Below, piece by piece: positions 60,666 to 64,000 of a stretch of DNA of 64,000 nucleotides. Positions within the stretch are counted from its first letter, which is position 1. Each line of letters opens with the position of its first letter. The translations under genes were made by a program, and so were the position numbers. The notes under the pieces were generated by a model. It was given only the letters and a program-made list of their open reading frames with translations, was not told the origin of the DNA and did not search any database. This DNA comes from Rhizobium rhizogenes NBRC 13257 (GTDB lineage: Bacteria; Pseudomonadota; Alphaproteobacteria; Rhizobiales; Rhizobiaceae): NCBI RefSeq assembly GCF_000696095.1, contig NZ_BAYX01000007.1, positions 1-64,000 on the forward strand. Direction: 5' to 3'.

Positions 60666-61079
60666 TCAAAGCGGCACCAATCGCTCCAGATCCGGCAGCA
60701 GGACGACGCTTTCCTGCTCGTTCGGGTCTGTGCGAGCGATGATGGCCGTCGCCGGCTGATCGCTGAGATTGGCGGGCAGATGCGGCACGCCGGCCGGAAT
60801 GTAGAACATCTCGCCTTCGCGAACGATAACGTGCTCTTCCAGCTGGTCCCCAAACCAGCAATGTGTCTCGCCGGAGAGCGCATAGATCGCCGTCTCATGC
60901 GCGGCATGCAGATGCGCCTTGGCGCGGCCGCCCGGCGGGATGGTCAGAAGATGCATGCAGATGCCTGTCGAGCCAACCGTCTCGGCGGCAATCCCCTCGA
61001 AATAGCTAAAGCCCTGCTTGCCGGCATAGGTGCCGCCAGGCCGCACGACACGGCAGGTGGGCTTCGATGACATACTCAT
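60666..61079 (-). CDS. Cupin-domain protein
   Basis: A 137-residue single-domain cupin. The metal motif is in PPGGRAKAHLHAAHETAIYALSGE (key part HLHAAHETAIYALSG: three His and Glu) and the second motif is EGEMFYIPAGVPHLPANLS. Such proteins bind metal and small substrates or act as sensors. It is convergent with hydA, 30 nt apart, and divergent from the ABC importer genes. Role not known; a link with purine/pyrimidine breakdown is possible. Confidence 0.8.
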   Translation of the reverse strand: MSMSSKPTCRVVRPGGTYAGKQGFSYFEGIAAETVGSTGICMHLLTIPPGGRAKAHLHAAHETAIYALSGETHCWFGDQLEEHVIVREGEMFYIPAGVPHLPANLSDQPATAIIARTDPNEQESVVLLPDLERLVPL

Positions 61080-61202
61080 GGCATTGCTCCTCTGGATCGG
61101 GCAGCCGCGCCGCGGCCTTGCCTTCCAAAGTTACCGCAATGCCAAACAGGATAACAAGCAATCCGCCGCTCTACGCGGTGAAAACATGACTGGTAGGTGT
61201 TA

Positions 61203-61994
61203 ATGACGTCGCCCGCTTCCTCCGTCGTCTCTGCGCGGAACCTCTGTCTCACCTACGAGACCAATGACGGGCCGGTGCACGCGCTGAGCAATGTCGATCT
61301 CGAGGTGAGCAAGGGCGATTTCGTTTCCTTCATCGGACCCTCCGGCTGCGGCAAGACCACGTTCCTGCGCGTCATCGCCGATCTCGAGCGCAAGACCTCC
61401 GGCGATATCACGGTCAACGGCATGACGCCGGACGAGGCTCGCGAGGCCCGCGCCTACGGCTATGTCTTTCAGGCGCCCGCCCTTTATCCCTGGCGCACCA
61501 TCGAAAAGAACATCGCCTTGCCGCTGGAGATCATGGGCTATGCCAGGGCCGAACAGGCCAAGCGCATCGCCCAGACGCTCGATCTGGTCAATCTCACCGG
61601 TTTCGAGAAGAAATTTCCCTGGCAGCTTTCGGGCGGCATGCAGCAGCGCGCGTCGATCGCCCGCGCGCTCGCCTTCGATGCCGACCTGCTTTTGATGGAC
61701 GAGCCCTTCGGCGCCCTCGACGAGATCGTTCGCGACCACCTCAACGAACAGCTGCTGAAGCTCTGGAAGCGCACGAACAAGACCATCTGTTTCGTGACAC
61801 ACTCAATCCCGGAGGCGGTCTATCTCTCCACCAAGATCGTCGTCATGTCGCCCCGCCCCGGCCGCGTCACCGACATCATCGAATCCACGCTGCCGCTGGA
61901 GCGCCCGCTCGACATTCGCGAAACGCCGGAATTCCTGGAGATCGCCCATCGTGTCCGCGAAGGGCTGAGAGCGGGGCATAGTTATGAGGAATAG
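61203..61994 (+). CDS. ABC importer ATPase of the pyrimidine locus
   Basis: A 263-residue ATPase of the SsuB/TauB/ThiZ type, starting at the ATG after AGGTG; a GTG two codons earlier is open. Walker A GPSGCGKTTFLRVIADLE, signature LSGGMQQRASIARAL, Walker B DADLLLMDEPFGALD, H-loop FVTHSIPEAVYLS. Genes of this type next to hydA in rhizobia are thought to import pyrimidines or their derivatives. It lies 9 nt before a small membrane gene and then two permeases. Confidence 0.87.
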   Translation: MTSPASSVVSARNLCLTYETNDGPVHALSNVDLEVSKGDFVSFIGPSGCGKTTFLRVIADLERKTSGDITVNGMTPDEAREARAYGYVFQAPALYPWRTIEKNIALPLEIMGYARAEQAKRIAQTLDLVNLTGFEKKFPWQLSGGMQQRASIARALAFDADLLLMDEPFGALDEIVRDHLNEQLLKLWKRTNKTICFVTHSIPEAVYLSTKIVVMSPRPGRVTDIIESTLPLERPLDIRETPEFLEIAHRVREGLRAGHSYEE

Positions 61995-62003
61995 GATCGC
62001 ACC

Positions 62004-62339
62004 ATGACCCCGCAATTCCTCCTCTGGCTCGTCGGCGCCATGGCGATCTTCATCGGCGGGGCAACCGCCTCGCGAACCTATATCGCCAACAACAACATCC
62101 TGGTCCTAGTATTCGCGCTCGTTCTCTATTGCATCGGCAATCTGATGATGATCCGGCTCATGCGCGAGGGTGGGTTGGGGCTGGCGATATCAGCCTCCTC
62201 CATCGCCCAACTCGTGGTCGTCAACATTGTTGCCTTCGTCGTCTTCGGCGAGCGGCTGAGCCTGCCGCAACTGGCCGGCGTCGGGCTCGGCATCGTCGCC
62301 ATGGCGCTGATGCTGTTTCCAGCGCAAGGGAGGGCGTGA
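62004..62339 (+). CDS. Small four-helix membrane protein (SMR/EamA-half-like)
   Basis: A 111-residue protein with about four hydrophobic helices and a C-terminal SLPQLAGVGLGIVAMALMLF, which resembles the end of SMR or half-EamA transporters. It is inserted between the ABC ATPase (9 nt before) and the first permease (2 nt after), so it is in the same operon. Whether it assists the importer or works as a separate dimeric transporter is unknown. Confidence 0.65.
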   Translation: MTPQFLLWLVGAMAIFIGGATASRTYIANNNILVLVFALVLYCIGNLMMIRLMREGGLGLAISASSIAQLVVVNIVAFVVFGERLSLPQLAGVGLGIVAMALMLFPAQGRA

Positions 62340-62341
62340 GC

Positions 62342-63229
62342 ATGGAGAAGGAGCAGTTCTTCAAGCACAAGTTCCTGCCGGTGACGACCATCGTGCTGGC
62401 GATCGTCCTGCTGTGGTACGTCTTCGCCGTCATCCTCAATGCGCCGTTCCAGCGCGATCTCGACCGGCGCGGCAACGTCACCTCGACGACGATAGAATTC
62501 ATCGGCAAGACGCTGGCGCAGCCGAAACCGATCCTGCCGGCGCCGCATCAGGTGGCGCAGAACGTCTTCGAAAACACGTTTCTGCGAGCCCCGACCAGCA
62601 ATCGCAGCCTCGTCTACAATGCCTGGGTAACGCTCGCCCCCACCGCTGTCGGCTTTGCCTTCGGCACCGTGCTCGGTATTCTCTTTGCCGTTGGCATCGT
62701 GCATATGGTCGCGCTCGACCGCAGCCTGATGCCTTGGATCATCGCTTCGCAGACGATCCCTATCCTGGCAATCGCGCCGACGATCATAGTCGTCTTCAGT
62801 GCCTTGGGCATCGACGGGCTGATCCCCAAGGCACTGATTTCCACCTACCTGTCCTTCTTCCCCGTCACCGTCGGGATGACCAAGGGGCTACGCTCGCCGG
62901 AGGTCATGCATCTGGACCTGATGCGTACCTATAACGCCAGTGCGTCGCAGACCTTCTGGAAGCTGCGCGTGCCGGCCTCGATCCCCTTCCTCTTCACGTC
63001 AATGAAGGTGGCGATTGCCGCAAGTCTGGTTGGCACCATCGTCGGCGAACTTCCGACCGGAGCCGTCGCTGGCATCGGCGCCAAGCTGCTCGCAGGCTCC
63101 TATTACAGCCAGACGATCGACATCTGGGCGGCACTCGTCGCTGGCTCGGTACTTGCGGCGATCCTTGTCGCCATCGTCGGCATTGCCGCCCGCATCGTCA
63201 ATCACTCAATGGGAGGGAGACCGGCATGA
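62342..63229 (+). CDS. ABC importer permease 1 (SsuC/ThiX type)
   Basis: A 295-residue inner-membrane protein starting at the ATG 2 nt after the previous gene. Six helices are predicted. The EAA-like loop is HLDLMRTYNASASQTFWKLRVPASIPFLF (key part TYNASASQTFWKLRVPAS). It belongs to the BPD_transp_1 permeases of nitrate/sulfonate/pyrimidine-type importers. The stop overlaps the start of the second permease. Confidence 0.87.
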   Translation: MEKEQFFKHKFLPVTTIVLAIVLLWYVFAVILNAPFQRDLDRRGNVTSTTIEFIGKTLAQPKPILPAPHQVAQNVFENTFLRAPTSNRSLVYNAWVTLAPTAVGFAFGTVLGILFAVGIVHMVALDRSLMPWIIASQTIPILAIAPTIIVVFSALGIDGLIPKALISTYLSFFPVTVGMTKGLRSPEVMHLDLMRTYNASASQTFWKLRVPASIPFLFTSMKVAIAASLVGTIVGELPTGAVAGIGAKLLAGSYYSQTIDIWAALVAGSVLAAILVAIVGIAARIVNHSMGGRPA

Positions 63230-64000
63230 AACTACTCCAGCTCTCCTGGCAGGGTCTTCTTGCCCTCCTGCTCTGCCTTGCCGCCGCGCTCACGCTACCG
63301 CTGTTTGCGGATGGCGCGCCGGAGCCGATCCCTTCGAGCGTTGTAGTACTCGTCTTCTTTCTCATCGTCGTCACTGCGATTTTTTCCCAATCTACTCTGC
63401 CGGCGCCTATCACTGCGGCCATCCTGTTTCTGGGCGCGCACGAAACCGCCTGGCTGCTGTTGTCCCAGATCACCGGCAACGAGGGCAAGGCTCAGCCCTC
63501 CTTCTTCCTGCTGGTCGCGGCCGGCTGGCTTCTCGCCTGGCGCTGCGTCTCCGTGCTGTCATCAACCCGGCCGCACTCCACCGTCGGCAATTATGGGCTG
63601 CGGTTGCTGATTCCGGCGATTTTCGGCGTCTGGATTCTGATCATCTGGGAGGCGGTGACGCGCGGCGCCGGCGTCTCCCTGGTTCTGCTGCCGCCGCCGA
63701 GCGCCATCGGGGCAAGGATTGTCAGCTCGCTTCCAACACTTTGGACCGATATACAGCAGACCATCTTCAAATCGGTCCTGATTGGCTATATCATCGGCTG
63801 CGGCAGCGGTTTTATCGTCGCCATCCTCGCCGACCGCTTCGCTTTCCTGCGTCGTGGCCTGCTGCCGATCGGCAATTTCGTCTCGGCGATGCCGATCATC
63901 GGCGTCGCGCCGATCATGGTCATGTGGTTCGGCTTCGACTGGCAATCCAAGGCCGCCGTCGTCGTCATCATGACCTTCTTCCCGATGCTGGTGAACACCG
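63226..64000 (+). CDS. ABC importer permease 2, partial (runs off the window)
   Basis: Starts at 63226 with ATGA overlapping the permease 1 stop; GGGAGGGAG is just upstream. 258 residues are visible without a stop. The first 110 residues contain three or four hydrophobic helices that look like an extra N-terminal membrane domain. The permease proper begins near LLIPAIFGVWILIIWEAVTR, with LVLLPPPSAIGARIVSSL. The window ends in the helix before the EAA loop. A binding protein was not found in the window and is expected downstream. Confidence 0.8.
   Translation, partial: MKLLQLSWQGLLALLLCLAAALTLPLFADGAPEPIPSSVVVLVFFLIVVTAIFSQSTLPAPITAAILFLGAHETAWLLLSQITGNEGKAQPSFFLLVAAGWLLAWRCVSVLSSTRPHSTVGNYGLRLLIPAIFGVWILIIWEAVTRGAGVSLVLLPPPSAIGARIVSSLPTLWTDIQQTIFKSVLIGYIIGCGSGFIVAILADRFAFLRRGLLPIGNFVSAMPIIGVAPIMVMWFGFDWQSKAAVVVIMTFFPMLVNT

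Noticed and set aside
1-64000. Mobile elements, CRISPR arrays, tRNA or rRNA genes
   Set aside because: I looked for transposase or integrase frames, regularly spaced repeats and tRNA-like cloverleaf ends and saw none that I could support.

Overview
The window looks like chromosomal DNA of a fast-growing rhizobium (Rhizobiaceae, Rhizobium tropici-like). It is GC-rich and densely coding, with no tRNA, rRNA, insertion sequence or CRISPR that I could recognise. The assignment rests on gene content: a PhyR/NepR/EcfG general stress module with GGAAC-N16/17-CGTT promoters, an hmuPSTUV heme-uptake locus with TGA-N9-TCA iron-responsive (RirA-type) boxes, a ClC channel next to an OlsC-like hydroxylase (the sycA/olsC pair known from R. 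tropici), CUT1 sugar transport with ThuA- and Gfo/Idh/MocA-type enzymes, and a reductive pyrimidine degradation cluster.

Layout. 1-9 kb: a lipoprotein, a 2-oxoglutarate oxygenase, a class C beta-lactamase (ampC) divergent from an ampR broken by a 2-nt frameshift, pyrE, a LysR regulator divergent from a DHA2 efflux pump, and a VOC protein. 9-12.4 kb: an envelope-lipid region with a PAP2 phosphatase, a truncated OmpR-type receiver and an EptA-like phosphoethanolamine transferase. 12.5-23.5 kb: single metabolic and regulatory genes, including an LLM oxidoreductase, an RpiR regulator, a COG4280-like membrane pair, an AraC/PhyH divergon, a MocR regulator divergent from an FMN-binding protein, a chromosomal AAC(6') acetyltransferase and a di-iron fatty-acid hydroxylase.

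23.8-29.7 kb: the most unusual gene, a single 1107-residue protein that joins 2-oxoacid dehydrogenase E1-alpha, E1-beta, a lipoyl domain and a FabH-type ketosynthase III. It is followed by convergent olsC-like and ClC (sycA-like) genes. 30-41.6 kb: a methyltransferase, a thuA-like/oxidoreductase pair with two LacI-type operators, a TetR/SMR efflux pair, and a sugar operon (oxidoreductase, isomerase, binding protein, two permeases, ATPase) facing a LacI regulator across a perfect operator. 41.7-49.6 kb: truncated hemoglobin, DUF423, a DUF2325/hmuQ operon with its own iron box, tonB, and hmuPSTUV. 49.6-53.7 kb: the general stress module with several EcfG promoters visible. 54.2-64 kb: dihydropyrimidine dehydrogenase (two subunits), a RutR-like regulator with a recognisable operator, N-carbamoyl-beta-alanine amidohydrolase, dihydropyrimidinase, a cupin, and an ABC importer that runs off the right end.

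The modules point to a soil or plant-associated bacterium that tunes membrane and lipid chemistry, scavenges heme, imports glycosides and pyrimidines, and mounts a partner-switch stress response. The E1-lipoyl-ketosynthase fusion is the best candidate for undescribed biology. Its domains suggest that an acyl group made from a 2-oxoacid could be passed on the protein's own lipoyl arm to a ketosynthase to start an unusual fatty acid or polyketide.
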